Shown: positions 46,954 to 56,302 of the stretch, piece after piece
Numbering within the stretch: the first letter of the stretch is position 1
Layout: the number at the start of each line of letters is the position of its first letter
Source: Sporosarcina luteola
GTDB taxonomy: Bacteria > Bacillota > Bacilli > Bacillales_A > Planococcaceae
NCBI RefSeq assembly: GCF_023715585.1
Contig: NZ_JAMBOK010000001.1
Location: 1,736,001 to 1,800,000, forward strand
Direction: 5' to 3'
DNA length: 64,000 nt
The notes under the pieces: generated by a model
Databases searched by the model: none
What the model was told of the DNA's origin: nothing
The model's input: only the letters and a program-made list of their open reading frames with translations
Position numbers and translations under genes: made by a program

Positions 46954-46985
46954 CAAAAAAATCCCCTTATCTCTAAAGGGGATTT
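46954..46985 (-). terminator. Terminator of ywgA
   Basis: AATCCCCTT (46960-46968) and AAGGGGATT (46976-46984) form a perfect 9-bp stem, followed on the minus strand by seven T. Confidence 0.92.
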
Positions 46986-46992
46986 CTGTACA

Positions 46993-47511
46993 TTATGCAA
47001 CGACCGAACACGCTTGCAGTTCCGCGATGAAATCAAAGGCGTCCTGCATTTCGTCGTCGGTGAAGTTCAATTTGTTTTTCACGATACGGACTTTCGCAAT
47101 CTGCTCGTCCTTCGGCAAGTAATCGAAATAGAGCAATGTGGAAACCAGCTCCAAAAACCGCGAGCTCTTTCCATTCAGGCGATCGATGCAGTCCGCTAAC
47201 TTTTCATGCGGCGCTGCGGCGGTTTCCAAAAAGCGGCCGCCCTCTTCCGTCACGTTATAACTGTATTGAACGTATGAGCCCTTGTCCGTGCAGCTTTCCT
47301 TTAAAAAGCCCATTTCGCACAGCTCCTCGACCCGGAGCGTCAATTCCTCCGAATAGGGGCCGTACATATGCAGCTCGTATTTTTCAGCGAATGGGAAATC
47401 CATCTTCTTCGCGATATAGATCATCTTCTGCAATTTCTTCCGTCCGCGAGCTTCTCCCGCCATAGCAATGAATTGCACAATTCTAGCATGTTCCTGCAGC
47501 AACCTACTCAC
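46993..47511 (-). CDS. ywgA: YwgA family protein
   Basis: 172-residue conserved protein without assigned function. The start MSRLLQEHARIVQFIAMAG and the central HMYGPYSEELTLRVEELCEMGFL (in part) resemble a winged-helix/SocA-like fold. It overlaps the end of the HD-domain gene by eight bases and is probably cotranscribed with it. Assignment rests on family resemblance and B. subtilis-like neighbours. Confidence 0.8.
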   Translation of the reverse strand: MSRLLQEHARIVQFIAMAGEARGRKKLQKMIYIAKKMDFPFAEKYELHMYGPYSEELTLRVEELCEMGFLKESCTDKGSYVQYSYNVTEEGGRFLETAAAPHEKLADCIDRLNGKSSRFLELVSTLLYFDYLPKDEQIAKVRIVKNKLNFTDDEMQDAFDFIAELQACSVVA

Positions 47512-48799
47512 CTCTCAACATTTGTAAAATCTTTTCATATAGTGGATTTCCCTCTGACTCCAAAACATCTTCAGGAAAATAAATTTTATGGTCTGTACGC
47601 CGCTTGCCTGAAATGGCATCGACGATTTCCGATGACCGGGACAGCTCGCTCAGCTCGCCGTTCGTTAGTTGCAAATAAATCGGCACGCGCTCGTTTTCCT
47701 CACCGGGCCGGTAGAAGTCATACGGCAAGTCGGACGAGGAATCCGTAACCAGATAGTACTCCGGATCGAGGCCGGCTTCCTTGAACAGCCTTTCGAGCTC
47801 GCCGATTTTCCGATATTCCTTTGCCGGATCGAACTCGGCGTATTGGAACAGTCTCCGGTTGAGGAAACGGTCGCACAAGTCCGCCAAAATGGCATCCTCT
47901 TCTTTGCGCCACCATTGGAAATACGTCATGAGCACGCCTTCGTCCAATGATAGATAGTCCTCGAGGCCGAATGTGCGGTCGAAGAACGACTTGAAGTGGA
48001 CAGGCTCATACTTAAACGGATAGCTAGTAGTATGTAGATGTTTTGCGCGATGCAGGATTTTAATTAGAATGACTTCCGCGCTTCGCGAAACTGGGTGAAA
48101 GTAGACTTGCCAATACATTTGGTAGCGGCTCATTATGTAATCTTCCACCGCGTGCATTCCGCTAAACTTGATAACTACCTGCTCCTCCGCCGGCCGCATG
48201 ACGCGCAAAATCCGCTCCATATCGAAATGGCCGTACGAAACACCGGTATAGTAGGCGTCCCGCTGTAAATAATCCATCCGATCCGCATCGATTTGGCTGG
48301 AAATGAGGCTGACGACAAGCTTGTCCGGGTATGTTTTTCCGATGACATCCGCCACTTGCTGCGGAAAATCAGGCGAGACGCGGCGCAGCACTTCATTCAC
48401 TTCCGTGTCCCCTGTCAAGATCGCCTGGGTGAATTTCTCGTGGTCAAGTGTGAACACCTTTTCGAACGCATGCGAAAACGGACCGTGGCCCAGGTCATGG
48501 AGCAATGCGGCGCACAGCGTCAACAACCGCTCTTCGTTATTCCATTCCGCCCGTCCGTTGAAGCCGTCATCAATGATCCGCCTGACAATTTCATAGACGC
48601 CGAGCGAGTGCTGGAAGCGGCTATGCTCCGCTCCGTGGAATACGAGATACGTCGTCCCGAGCTGCCGGATCCTGCGAAGCCGCTGGAATTCCCGCGTTCC
48701 GATGACGTCCCATATGACTCTGTCGCGCACATGGATATACCGGTGGACCGGATCCTTGAATACTTTCTCTTCGAAAAGCTTTTCATTTTTATAATCCAC
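47504..48799 (-). CDS. ywfO: HD-domain phosphohydrolase (YwfO, SAMHD1/dNTPase-like)
   Basis: 431 residues. HD motifs: FHGAEHSRFQHSLGVYE (first His), ALLHDLGHGPFSHAFE (HD pair), and a later DADRMDYLQRDAYYTG Asp. This arrangement is that of deoxynucleotide triphosphohydrolases such as SAMHD1 and its enterococcal homologue, so dNTP hydrolysis is a reasonable inference but the substrate is not proven. It is divergent from rsfA. Confidence 0.88.
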   Translation of the reverse strand: MDYKNEKLFEEKVFKDPVHRYIHVRDRVIWDVIGTREFQRLRRIRQLGTTYLVFHGAEHSRFQHSLGVYEIVRRIIDDGFNGRAEWNNEERLLTLCAALLHDLGHGPFSHAFEKVFTLDHEKFTQAILTGDTEVNEVLRRVSPDFPQQVADVIGKTYPDKLVVSLISSQIDADRMDYLQRDAYYTGVSYGHFDMERILRVMRPAEEQVVIKFSGMHAVEDYIMSRYQMYWQVYFHPVSRSAEVILIKILHRAKHLHTTSYPFKYEPVHFKSFFDRTFGLEDYLSLDEGVLMTYFQWWRKEEDAILADLCDRFLNRRLFQYAEFDPAKEYRKIGELERLFKEAGLDPEYYLVTDSSSDLPYDFYRPGEENERVPIYLQLTNGELSELSRSSEIVDAISGKRRTDHKIYFPEDVLESEGNPLYEKILQMLRGE

Positions 48800-48986
48800 T
48801 TATTCATCCACCTCCGTCGATGCATTTTCTTAAGTATATCAAAAACCCAGCGAGAGAAAAGAAAGGGTTTCATTGAATTGATTGCAATTATTTTGACCTA
48901 CGTTTCAGTTTGGATGAATAAAAGGCTTTCACACTGTACACACTGACCGTAAGAAAGAGACTATGAACATGGCAGGAGGCAAGGAG

Positions 48987-49622
48987 ATGGTGAAAGTTAG
49001 ACAGGATGCTTGGCTTGAGGAAAATGATATTTTATTAGCCGAGACGGTGCTTAGGCACGTCCGGGAAGGCAGTACACAGCTCAGCGCATTTGAAGAGGTA
49101 GGAGATGCACTCAACAGAACCGCGGCAGCATGCGGTTTCAGATGGAACGCGGTCGTCCGGCGCGAATACGAAAAAGAACTGGCAGAGGCGAAAAAAGAAC
49201 GGAAGCAGGCAATGCGGGTTTTGGGCGCAGACTTCAAACGACGCAGCCAGCAATTATACAACCCTGCACAAGGGTCCGATCAGGATGAAAAGACGGCAGT
49301 TCCTTTATCCGCCTTATCGCTTGATACAGTTATCGCCTATTTAATTCGCCTGCATCATACGGGCGGCGGAGACTCCGAATCACTCAGATGGAAACAGACT
49401 GCGAAAATGGCAAACGACAAAATCGAATCTCTCCAAAAAGAGATCGACAAACTGCAGCAGGAGAATAAAACCCTCCGGAACGACTACGAAGCGTTCGTAC
49501 AAATCATGAACCGGGCGCGCCGCCTTGTCACATTGGATGACGATTCCGACCGCACAGCCCCCGTCTTCACGATGGAGCGAAACGGAAATCTCGTATCCAA
49601 AGAACCGCCGATCAATCACTGA
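48987..49622 (+). CDS. rsfA: RsfA-family prespore-specific regulator
   Basis: Putative transcription regulator of forespore (sigma-F/sigma-G) genes. 211 residues: Myb/SANT-like N-terminus (RQDAWLEENDILLAETVLRH, FRWNAVVRREYEKELAEAK), low-complexity middle, and a coiled coil (DKIESLQKEIDKLQQENKTL). AGGAGG lies seven bases before the ATG at 48987, so this start is preferred over 48963. It is next to ywfO as in B. subtilis, where rsfA is ywfN. Confidence 0.88.
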   Translation: MVKVRQDAWLEENDILLAETVLRHVREGSTQLSAFEEVGDALNRTAAACGFRWNAVVRREYEKELAEAKKERKQAMRVLGADFKRRSQQLYNPAQGSDQDEKTAVPLSALSLDTVIAYLIRLHHTGGGDSESLRWKQTAKMANDKIESLQKEIDKLQQENKTLRNDYEAFVQIMNRARRLVTLDDDSDRTAPVFTMERNGNLVSKEPPINH

Positions 49623-49637
49623 TCCGGCGGTTTTCTT
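49603..49637 (+). terminator. Terminator of rsfA
   Basis: ACCGCCGATC (49604-49613) and GATCCGGCGGT (49621-49631) pair, followed by TTTTCTTTT. The left arm lies inside the last codons of rsfA. Confidence 0.85.
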
Positions 49638-49647
49638 TTGATAAAAA

Positions 49648-49775
49648 CGCATAAACGTAGATTCCCGCGCATAACCCGCTGTAAAAGCTCATAAATCGAT
49701 GCAGAAGCGCATAAATGCATTTTCTCACGCATAAATCGCCGCAAACCCTCATAAATCAATCTTTCCACGCATAAC
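49648..49775. repeat. Phased tandem array 10, 20-22-bp units, CGCATAAA box
   Basis: About seven units with boxes CGCATAAA, GCGCATAAC, GCTCATAAA and CTCATAAA on the plus strand, in the short gap between convergent rsfA and lipL. Confidence 0.9.
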
Positions 49776-49786
49776 TGCGAAACTCT

Positions 49787-50623
49787 TCAACGGCCTCTCG
49801 CAAGCATCTTCTCATTCCGCTCGACTACCCGATTCAAATAAAACAAATAAAGCTCCATCTCCTCGGGCGTGAACCCGCCCATCTGGACTTCCTCCTCGGA
49901 AAGCGCACGCAGCAGCTGCTGGACGCGGATGCCGACTTCATTCACAGAAATGGGCTCGCCGATAAGCTCCGACAGCGACGCCATCACTTCCGGGCGAATC
50001 TCCGGATAGGTAAATTTAGTCTGCTCACCTTGCAGACCGGTTTCGTATAAATCGCGGATGAGGCGAGCGCGCTCAGCACCGCTGCCTTCCACGCACAAGT
50101 ACACTTGGATCGCGACGCCTTGGCGCAATCTGCGCTGCGAAATCCCCGCGAACTTCCTGCCGCCTATGCTCAAGTCGTATGAGCCCGGGCAGTAGGAACC
50201 GACGATTTCATACGCCTCGATCTGCTCCGCGACTTCAGGGAACAGCATGCGGACGAATTCCACCATCGCCTCGTACCCTTCCGGAATATCGATGGACCCT
50301 TCCTGCTCGGAAAGGACGATGGAAATGTTGAGCACGCCTTCATCCAAGACAACCGCGAGACCGCCTGAATTCCGGACGATCGCCTTATAACCGGCTTCCT
50401 GGAATAGCGGAAGCGCTTCTTCGATATGCGGCAGCCGATGGTCTTGGATGCCGAGCACGACTGTTTCATCATGCACCCATGTGCGGACGGTCGGCACTGT
50501 CAGCTTCTGGCCGACGAGATGGCAAAGCGTATCGTCCATCGCGAACGATTCCAATGCGGATCTATTTCTAGCGGTCATCGATTCGTCGATGAAACGCCAT
50601 TTGGGGAGTTGTAAATTGGACAT
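49787..50623 (-). CDS. lipL: Octanoyl-[GcvH]:protein N-octanoyltransferase
   Basis: Amidotransferase-type lipoyl relay enzyme moving octanoate from GcvH to E2 subunits. 278 residues with the LplA/LipB-like fold: VVLGIQDHRLPHIEEAL, VRNSGGLAVVLDEGVLN, and the presumed catalytic Cys in EIVGSYCPGSYDLSIGGRKFAGISQRR (landmarks SYCPGSYDL and KFAGISQRR). Length and pattern match LipL (YwfL), and the neighbours (rsfA, hemQ) match the B. subtilis ywf region. Confidence 0.9.
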   Translation of the reverse strand: MSNLQLPKWRFIDESMTARNRSALESFAMDDTLCHLVGQKLTVPTVRTWVHDETVVLGIQDHRLPHIEEALPLFQEAGYKAIVRNSGGLAVVLDEGVLNISIVLSEQEGSIDIPEGYEAMVEFVRMLFPEVAEQIEAYEIVGSYCPGSYDLSIGGRKFAGISQRRLRQGVAIQVYLCVEGSGAERARLIRDLYETGLQGEQTKFTYPEIRPEVMASLSELIGEPISVNEVGIRVQQLLRALSEEEVQMGGFTPEEMELYLFYLNRVVERNEKMLARGR

Positions 50624-50810
50624 TCCTTATTCTCCTGATGATCTTTTTACTTTTGTTTTTTCTGCTATAAGCATACACCAGTTCCACGTTCGGGAACAGT
50701 CCTGCATTCTTGAAGATTGTATGACTTCTATGCTAAAGAACCGTGTTTTGCTGTCCGTTATGCTACACTATGGGAAGAAGTAAATCACGTTTAAAGGAGT
50801 TTGAATTCAT

Positions 50811-51560
50811 ATGAACGAAGCAGCAATTACACTCGATGGTTGGTATGTGCTACATGATCTGCGCTCGATGGATTGGGCGTCCTGGAAGTTGATTTCCAAA
50901 GAGGAACGCAAAGCGGCTATCGACGAATTCATGGCTTATTTGGATAAACTTCAGCAAGCAGATGATGCGAAGACGGGCAGCCATGCGTTTTACACGGTCG
51001 TCGGGCAGAAAGCGGATTTCATGCTCATGATCCTGCGCCCGACAATCGATGAACTGCAGGAGCTCGAAGCTGAATTCAATAAATTGACGATTGCGGATTA
51101 TACGATTCCGGCTTATTCCTATGTATCCGTCGTGGAACTGTCCAATTATCTTGCGGGCGAGTCGGACGAAGATCCGTATCAGAATCCGTACGTACGCGGA
51201 CGTCTGTATCCGGAACTGCCGCGCAACCAGTACATTTGCTTCTACCCGATGGACAAGAAGCGCGAAGGCGAAGACAACTGGTACATGCTCAGCATGGACA
51301 AACGCAAAGAATTGATGCGCAGCCACGGCATGATCGGCCGCGGGTATGCAGGCAAAGTGAAGCAAATCATTTCAGGCTCCGTCGGTTTCGACGATTTCGA
51401 ATGGGGCGTGACATTGTTCTCTGATGATGTTCTCCAGTTCAAGAAATTGGTTTACGAAATGCGCTTCGACGAAGTAAGCGCGCGCTACGGCGTATTCGGT
51501 TCATTCTTCATCGGTACGATACTGGATGGAGAGAAGAAGCAGTCATTTTTCACAGTATGA
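50811..51560 (+). CDS. hemQ: Coproheme decarboxylase HemQ
   Basis: Last step of the coproporphyrin-dependent heme pathway: oxidative decarboxylation of coproheme to heme b. 249 residues of the chlorite-dismutase fold. Landmarks are the N-terminal [33 protein letters not shown] with the reactive Tyr, and [18 protein letters not shown] with the proximal His. AAAGGAG precedes the ATG. Divergent from lipL. Confidence 0.95.
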   Translation: MNEAAITLDGWYVLHDLRSMDWASWKLISKEERKAAIDEFMAYLDKLQQADDAKTGSHAFYTVVGQKADFMLMILRPTIDELQELEAEFNKLTIADYTIPAYSYVSVVELSNYLAGESDEDPYQNPYVRGRLYPELPRNQYICFYPMDKKREGEDNWYMLSMDKRKELMRSHGMIGRGYAGKVKQIISGSVGFDDFEWGVTLFSDDVLQFKKLVYEMRFDEVSARYGVFGSFFIGTILDGEKKQSFFTV

Positions 51561-51566
51561 TGATGG

Positions 51567-51597
51567 AAAAGAGCCTCCTTGTGGGGGCTCTTTTTTC
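51567..51597 (+). terminator. Terminator of hemQ
   Basis: AAAAGAGCCTCC (51567-51578) and GGGGGCTCTTTT (51583-51594) pair with a 4-base loop, followed by T residues. Confidence 0.93.
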
Positions 51598-51602
51598 ATT
51601 CC

Positions 51603-52083
51603 AACGGTCCGTTGCACGCTGACCGCCTAAACGGACGACGTGACCGCCTAATGTCGCACGCTTACCGCCTAAACGGACGACGTGACCGCCTAATGTCGCT
51701 TGCCATCCGCCTAAACGAACGACGCGAACGCCCAATGTTGCACGCCAGCCGCCTAAACGGGCGACGCGAACGCCTAATATCGCTTGCCTACCGCCTAAAC
51801 GGGCGATGCGAACGCCTAATGTCGCTTGCCTACCGCCTAAACGGACGACGCCACCGCCTAATGTCGCTTGCCTACCGCCTAAACGGACGACGTGACCGCC
51901 TAATGTTGCACGCCTACCGCCTAAACGGACGACGCGAACGCCCAATGTTGCACGCCTACCGCCTAAACGGGCGACGCGACCGCCCAATGTCGCACGCCTA
52001 CCGCCTAAACGGACGACGCGAACGCCTAATGTCGCTTGCCTACCGCCTAAACGGACGACGCGAACGCCTAATGTCGCTTGCCG
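51603..52083. repeat. Phased tandem array 11, 21-bp units, CGCCTAA box with 42-bp higher-order repeat
   Basis: About 22 full units from 51624 plus a partial one at the left. Two unit types alternate: CGCCTAAACGGACGACG... and CGCCTAATGTCGCTTGCC..., each 21 bp. It fills the whole gap between the hemQ terminator and the convergent hydrolase and ends directly at the hydrolase stop codon (52084). Confidence 0.95.
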
Positions 52084-52857
52084 TCATTCCAAAAAGTTCG
52101 AGACGACTTCGATGAATAGGTCAGGTTGTTCGACATTCGGTGCGTGGCCCGATAATTTAAACTCCAGGAAGACACCTGCCGGAATGAGCTTGGCAGTCTC
52201 CTCCCCGTATTCAGGCGGATTCAATCCGTCGTACATACCGCCAATGACGAGCGCCTCGGCACTGATCCGATGCAGGTCCTTCCTGAAGTCGAATCCTTCC
52301 AGCGCTTTCGAAGCGATCGCCTGCTCATGCAACGTCAATTGCTCACTGTTTTCGGCCGTTTCGTGCAGCCATTTCCCGACCGCCTTCTGGTTATGGAACA
52401 TGTATTTCGAAGCAGCTACCATTTTATCAATAGCAGTCATCCCCTCCATCTCGTCGGCGTGCCGCTCATAGAGCTCTTCCATGGAAGCCTGCTCGCCATG
52501 GGATTTCGTCGCGACAAGCACAAGCTTCTTCACCCGTTTTCCGAGTTTAATGGCGACTCCCTGCGCGATGTAGCTCCCCATCGACACCCCCATCAAATGG
52601 AATGAATCCAGGCCAAGATGATTGACGAGAGAGACCACATCCTGAATATGGTCCTTCAACTCATATTGCTCCGGTTTCTCAGAATTCCCATGTCCACGGG
52701 CGTCCGGCGCGATGACCCGATACTTTTCTTTGAACTGGTCAATCTCATGCCGGAACATTTCACTGTTGCTCGTCAAACCGTGAAGCAGTACAAGTGGAAA
52801 GCCCTCCCCCTCCTCCTGGTAATAAATCTCCGTCCCGTCCGAGTTGAATGTCGGCAT
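52084..52857 (-). CDS. Alpha/beta-fold hydrolase
   Basis: 257-residue soluble hydrolase. Nucleophile Ser in LMGVSMGSYIAQG, oxyanion HG in LVLLHGLTSNSEM, DARGHGNS, acid Asp in GGMYDGLNPPEYG, and the catalytic His in LSGHAPNVEQPDLF. Substrate unknown. The ATG at 52857 has GGAGGAG upstream; the frame opens 33 bases earlier without support. Its stop codon touches array 11. Confidence 0.88.
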   Translation of the reverse strand: MPTFNSDGTEIYYQEEGEGFPLVLLHGLTSNSEMFRHEIDQFKEKYRVIAPDARGHGNSEKPEQYELKDHIQDVVSLVNHLGLDSFHLMGVSMGSYIAQGVAIKLGKRVKKLVLVATKSHGEQASMEELYERHADEMEGMTAIDKMVAASKYMFHNQKAVGKWLHETAENSEQLTLHEQAIASKALEGFDFRKDLHRISAEALVIGGMYDGLNPPEYGEETAKLIPAGVFLEFKLSGHAPNVEQPDLFIEVVSNFLE

Positions 52858-52963
52858 CTTACCACTCCTCCGTAATAGCACTTTGCTCATCCATACCCTA
52901 AATACGATTTTTAAATAAACCTTGATTGGTCAAGAGCATTCCTCGCGACATGCGGCTCTTCAT

Positions 52964-53112
52964 TCACGCATAAATCCCGCGAAACACGCATAACGGCAAT
53001 TTCCCGCGCATAAACGGCCGTAAATACGCATAAACAGCTGCATCCACGCATAAAACTCGGAATCCACGCATAAAACGTACTATCCACGCATAAATCCCTA
53101 TAATCACGCATA
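52964..53112. repeat. Phased tandem array 12, 20-bp units, ACGCATAAA box
   Basis: About eight units, box (C/A)ACGCATAAA and variable tails ending in ATCC or ATTC, on the plus strand. Located in the 315-bp gap between the metallopeptidase gene end and the hydrolase gene start. Outside the array and terminator nothing else is seen in this gap. Confidence 0.92.
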
Positions 53113-53137
53113 TCCCCAATAGAAAACTTTTCCGCAA

Positions 53138-53170
53138 ACAAAAAAAGAGCCATCCAAGACGGCCCTCACC
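53138..53170 (-). terminator. Terminator of the metallopeptidase gene
   Basis: AGAGCC (53146-53151) and GGCCCT (53161-53166) pair, followed on the minus strand by a run of T. Short stem. Confidence 0.65.
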
Positions 53171-53172
53171 TT

Positions 53173-54024
53173 TCATTTCTCCAACCACTCCAAAATATCC
53201 GCCTTCAAGTCATTCCCATTCCAAAACGTCAGTGCGGCATCCTCGCCGATCCGCTCGACAAGTTGTTCAACATAATCCGTACCAAGAGTGTAACCGATCC
53301 GGTTATAGCCAAAATAGGTGCCTCCGGAGAGACGGAACCATTCCTTCTCCTTCACCATATCCCACTCGCCTAATGCGTCTTCCAAAAATCGCCGCTTCAC
53401 TTCGGCTTTATTCTCCTCATAGCACTTCACCCATGGGGCGCCTTCGTTATCGAATGAAAGATAGACAGGCTCCTGAAGCCCCGGCACAATCCGCTTCGAT
53501 AAATACGTGGCGGCGCCTTCCGTAAATAGCGTCGTCAAGCCATGCTCCCAATCGACAGTGGACCAGTCAATCCCAGCTCGGGCTGCAAGCGCAAAATGCG
53601 TGACGTGGCCGATTTCATGCGCAGTGATTACCTTCAAATGGTCGCGCTCCGCGGAAAGCTTTTCAACGGCAAAGTAGATTTCACGCCGATTATCCCTCGT
53701 CACAAACGCATTCGAGCCGAACGTGCCGACCATCAGTTTGAATGATAGATCCAAGCCCAGTCCGAATGTCCGCTCATACTCCTCATCCAATTCCTCAATA
53801 ACGCCTGGCAAACTGGCTGAGATGGAACGGATGTCGCCGATCTTGCCTTCATATTTACGGAGCGCTTCTGCTAGTCGCTCTTCCGTCTTCGGACAATGGA
53901 TCGGAAAATACTTTTCATAGATTTCCGCATGCTCATTAAGATACGATTCCAAGTCTGCAAGCTTCGGCTGTTGATGGGATTCCCAGAACTCCAAGAAAAC
54001 CGGAATGCTATTTTCAATACGCAT
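53173..54024 (-). CDS. Putative zinc metallopeptidase (HExxH gluzincin type)
   Basis: 283 residues. Zinc site VITAHEIGHVTHF with a downstream acidic ligand in TTLFTEGAATYLSKR, 43 residues or so later, gives the HExxH + E layout of gluzincins. No signal peptide, so probably cytoplasmic. I do not recognise a named family; it may be one of the DUF2268-like proteins. Flanked by arrays 12 (downstream) and, on the other side, the gerQ region. Confidence 0.7.
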   Translation of the reverse strand: MRIENSIPVFLEFWESHQQPKLADLESYLNEHAEIYEKYFPIHCPKTEERLAEALRKYEGKIGDIRSISASLPGVIEELDEEYERTFGLGLDLSFKLMVGTFGSNAFVTRDNRREIYFAVEKLSAERDHLKVITAHEIGHVTHFALAARAGIDWSTVDWEHGLTTLFTEGAATYLSKRIVPGLQEPVYLSFDNEGAPWVKCYEENKAEVKRRFLEDALGEWDMVKEKEWFRLSGGTYFGYNRIGYTLGTDYVEQLVERIGEDAALTFWNGNDLKADILEWLEK

Positions 54025-54178
54025 TTATTCTCCCCCCTCCCACCAGTATACATATTTTTCAGTCATCATTGAAAGTTCTAAAGCATATGGTGGAACCGAG
54101 GGGTTTATCCCGTAGCTTATCGCTTCTCCCCTACTGAACAGGATTGCCCGCAAGCTTAAAAATGAAAGGATGAAAAAC

Positions 54179-54532
54179 ATGGTTCAATATTATTATTATC
54201 CAGGTTTTCAACAGCAACAAATGCAAATGCCTGCAACACCGCCGCAGATTCCTGCCAGTGACAGTGGAAGACTTCCTTTTCGGGAGCAGTCGTATATCGA
54301 AAACATCCTCCGCCTCAACCGCGGCAAACCTGGCGTATTCCACTTCTCTTTCGAACATGCAATCGAGGCCGGGAAAAACACACTGGCAATCCCCGGGATG
54401 GTGGAAGCGGCAGGACGCGACCACGTCATTTTGAGCACAGCTACAGGCAAACGCTATTTATTGCCAATGATCTATTTCGACTATGCGGAGTTTAACGAAG
54501 AACTGAATTACTTCAACCAACAACCAATGTAA
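54179..54532 (+). CDS. gerQ: Spore coat protein GerQ
   Basis: Inner coat protein required for full germination and cross-linked by transglutaminase in B. subtilis. 117 residues: Tyr/Gln/Pro-rich N-terminus (MVQYYYYPGFQQQQMQMPAT), then the conserved C-terminal domain (EQSYIENILRLNRGKPG, FHFSFEHAIEAGKN, RDHVILSTATGKRYLLPMIY). AAAGGATG stands before the second ATG at 54179, preferred over 54170. The N-terminal part is shorter than in B. subtilis (181 residues). Confidence 0.9.
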   Translation: MVQYYYYPGFQQQQMQMPATPPQIPASDSGRLPFREQSYIENILRLNRGKPGVFHFSFEHAIEAGKNTLAIPGMVEAAGRDHVILSTATGKRYLLPMIYFDYAEFNEELNYFNQQPM

Positions 54533-54579
54533 AAAAAGTCTTCCGTTGCCTATTACGGCTTCGGAAGACTTATTTTTTG
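54531..54579 (+). terminator. Bidirectional terminator between gerQ and the 54.5-kb membrane gene
   Basis: AAGTCTTCCG (54536-54545) and CGGAAGACTT (54562-54571) form a perfect 10-bp stem with A and T runs outside. The right arm lies inside the last codons of the minus-strand gene. Confidence 0.92.
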
Positions 54580-55611
54580 TTCCAGCGCCAGCCGGAAACG
54601 ATCCGGCTCATCCAAGCGAATAGCAGCCAGATCGTACTTCTTTTCCATCCCCATGAAAAGCGTTGCCTGCAGCGGCCTTCTGAAATGAAGAACGCAATTC
54701 GGTTTAGCCTCCTCCATATCCTTTGCAATGAAATCAATTATCCGTTTCGACTTCAAGTTGCACTGCGCCGCCTCTTCAAACCATTCTATTTTTTTAATCG
54801 CGTCATAAGGAATTTCCATGCGCTTCCCGAGACCAAGGGAGATTTGCAGTCGATCATCTTTCATTGCCAAAGGGTTAAGGCGCACTGTTTGTATATCCGC
54901 AATAAAATAAATGACGGAGTAGACATTTAAGATGAGCAGAACAATGGACAAAATGACGGATTTCCCATGGAGCCACCAGTGGATGCCAATCGTCTCAATG
55001 ACGATTGCATGGATCAGCATGATGTGGAAGGCGAGCATACTTGTCTTTTGGTGCAAGGAAAAAAACGTTTCCCCGGTAGGCGGTTTCCGCTTCCATGAAG
55101 CGAATGCATAGAAGAACGTGAGCAATTCAGCAGTCATTATGGAAATAAGCGGATGGGACGATACCCGTTCTTTGACAAGTGAAGGAAACGAGAATAAACC
55201 ATCATTCCTAGCTCGTTTCACCTCTTTTAGAATTCCGGGTAAATGTTTAGCCAACAGGAACAGAAGCCCTAGTTCTGCGAGTACGATCAATCCTTCAAGC
55301 ACAATTGCTGCATAAGGAACAAATTTGAATGGCTCAAAATATTCGCTTGGAATAATGAATCTCGCTGCAACTAGCCCGATCACCATAAACGTAATGAACC
55401 GTTTCAGCGTGAAGCCTTTCTTGCGCGTCATCGCCACTAGTAGGAGCGGCGCAACAATCGCCAAATCCAACAGCGAGCCGATAACAACCGCCCGGGAATC
55501 ATCCGGCATCGGGATCGCATGCAGCCGGTAGGCAAAATAATTACTGACAAGCACAAGCAGGAGCAATGCAGCAAACAAACTTTGCATCGAACGTCGACGG
55601 GTCAACACCAT
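54553..55611 (-). CDS. Multi-pass membrane protein of unknown function
   Basis: 352 residues with seven or eight hydrophobic segments in the first 250 residues (LFAALLLLVLVSNYFAYRL, VIGSLLDLAIVAPLLLVAM, FMVIGLVAARFI, IVLEGLIVLAELGLLFLLA, MLAFHIMLIHAIVIETIG, SVILSIVLLILNVYSVIYFI). A soluble C-terminal part resembling a bacterial PH domain follows (DDRLQISLGLGKRMEIPYDA, IKKIEWFEEA). No family named with confidence. Its 3' end overlaps the terminator shared with gerQ. Confidence 0.75.
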   Translation of the reverse strand: MVLTRRRSMQSLFAALLLLVLVSNYFAYRLHAIPMPDDSRAVVIGSLLDLAIVAPLLLVAMTRKKGFTLKRFITFMVIGLVAARFIIPSEYFEPFKFVPYAAIVLEGLIVLAELGLLFLLAKHLPGILKEVKRARNDGLFSFPSLVKERVSSHPLISIMTAELLTFFYAFASWKRKPPTGETFFSLHQKTSMLAFHIMLIHAIVIETIGIHWWLHGKSVILSIVLLILNVYSVIYFIADIQTVRLNPLAMKDDRLQISLGLGKRMEIPYDAIKKIEWFEEAAQCNLKSKRIIDFIAKDMEEAKPNCVLHFRRPLQATLFMGMEKKYDLAAIRLDEPDRFRLALEQKISLPKP

Positions 55612-55716
55612 GGAAACTCCCCCTTTTCTATAGTTTACTCAGAAATGCGAATAGCCGTACAGGGTAGTTTTGACAGTATTAAGGAGTTTTATATTTGTTT
55701 AATTGTGCTGGAGGTG

Positions 55717-55777
55717 GATTCCTGGGCGCGCGAGGATGATTCTTGAGCGTGGATTCGTTTTCTTGAGCGCGGGACGC
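55717..55777. repeat. Phased tandem array 13, three 21-bp units, TTGAGCG box
   Basis: Three units with boxes CCTGGGCGCG, TTCTTGAGCGTG and TTCTTGAGCGCG at 21-bp spacing. The shortest array in the window, possibly a nascent or decayed one. Confidence 0.75.
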
Positions 55778-55814
55778 TATCGCTTGCACTTCTCCCCCTC
55801 TCCATGTCGCGATT

Positions 55815-55857
55815 CAAAAAAAACGGTCTGAAGAACTGATGCTCTTCAAACCGTTTC
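55815..55857 (-). terminator. Terminator of the DUF423 gene
   Basis: AAACGGTCTGAAGA (55821-55834) and TCTTCAAACCGTTT (55843-55856) pair with one mismatch, followed on the minus strand by a long T run. Confidence 0.92.
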
Positions 55858-55861
55858 GATG

Positions 55862-56242
55862 TTATCTTCCGAACTTGACCGCTGCGATGATGAGCATGAT
55901 CCAGCCCGCGATGAAGGCAACGCCGCCGATCGGGGTGATGGCGCCGAGAATGCCGATGCCGGATAGGCTCAGGATGTAGAGGCTGCCGGAGAAGATGATG
56001 ACGCCGGCGAGCAGCAAGTAGCCTGCCCAGGACAATGCGGTAGATGGCCCGAAGAGCGATGTGCTCATGAGGATGCCGACCGCGATGAGTCCGATTGCGT
56101 GGAACATTTGGTATTGGACGGCAGTTTCCCAAATGGCAAGGTACCGTTCGGATAAGCGCTCTTTCAGTGCGTGTGCGCCGAATGCGCCGAGCGCAACGGC
56201 GATTGCCGCGTTGACGGCGCCTGCGATGATGAAAAATGGCAT
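55862..56242 (-). CDS. ywdK: DUF423 membrane protein (YwdK)
   Basis: 126-residue protein with four transmembrane segments and the family N-terminus AGAVNAAIAVALGAFGAHALKE followed by YLAIWETAVQYQMFHAIGLI (landmarks LGAFGAHALK and VQYQMFHA). Function unknown. Located near gerQ, ywdI and ung as in B. subtilis. Confidence 0.9.
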   Translation of the reverse strand: MPFFIIAGAVNAAIAVALGAFGAHALKERLSERYLAIWETAVQYQMFHAIGLIAVGILMSTSLFGPSTALSWAGYLLLAGVIIFSGSLYILSLSGIGILGAITPIGGVAFIAGWIMLIIAAVKFGR

Positions 56243-56302
56243 ATGATTTCCTACTTTCTGCTGGTGTAAATTCTCTCTATAAACATTTTCGCCTTACAAA
56301 GA

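Noticed and set aside
46611..47036. Frames of about 75-141 codons (ALKDEPLALK-type repeats) across array 9, and similar ones across array 11
   Set aside because: Same cause: periodic GC-rich repeats. No start signals and no conservation to support them.
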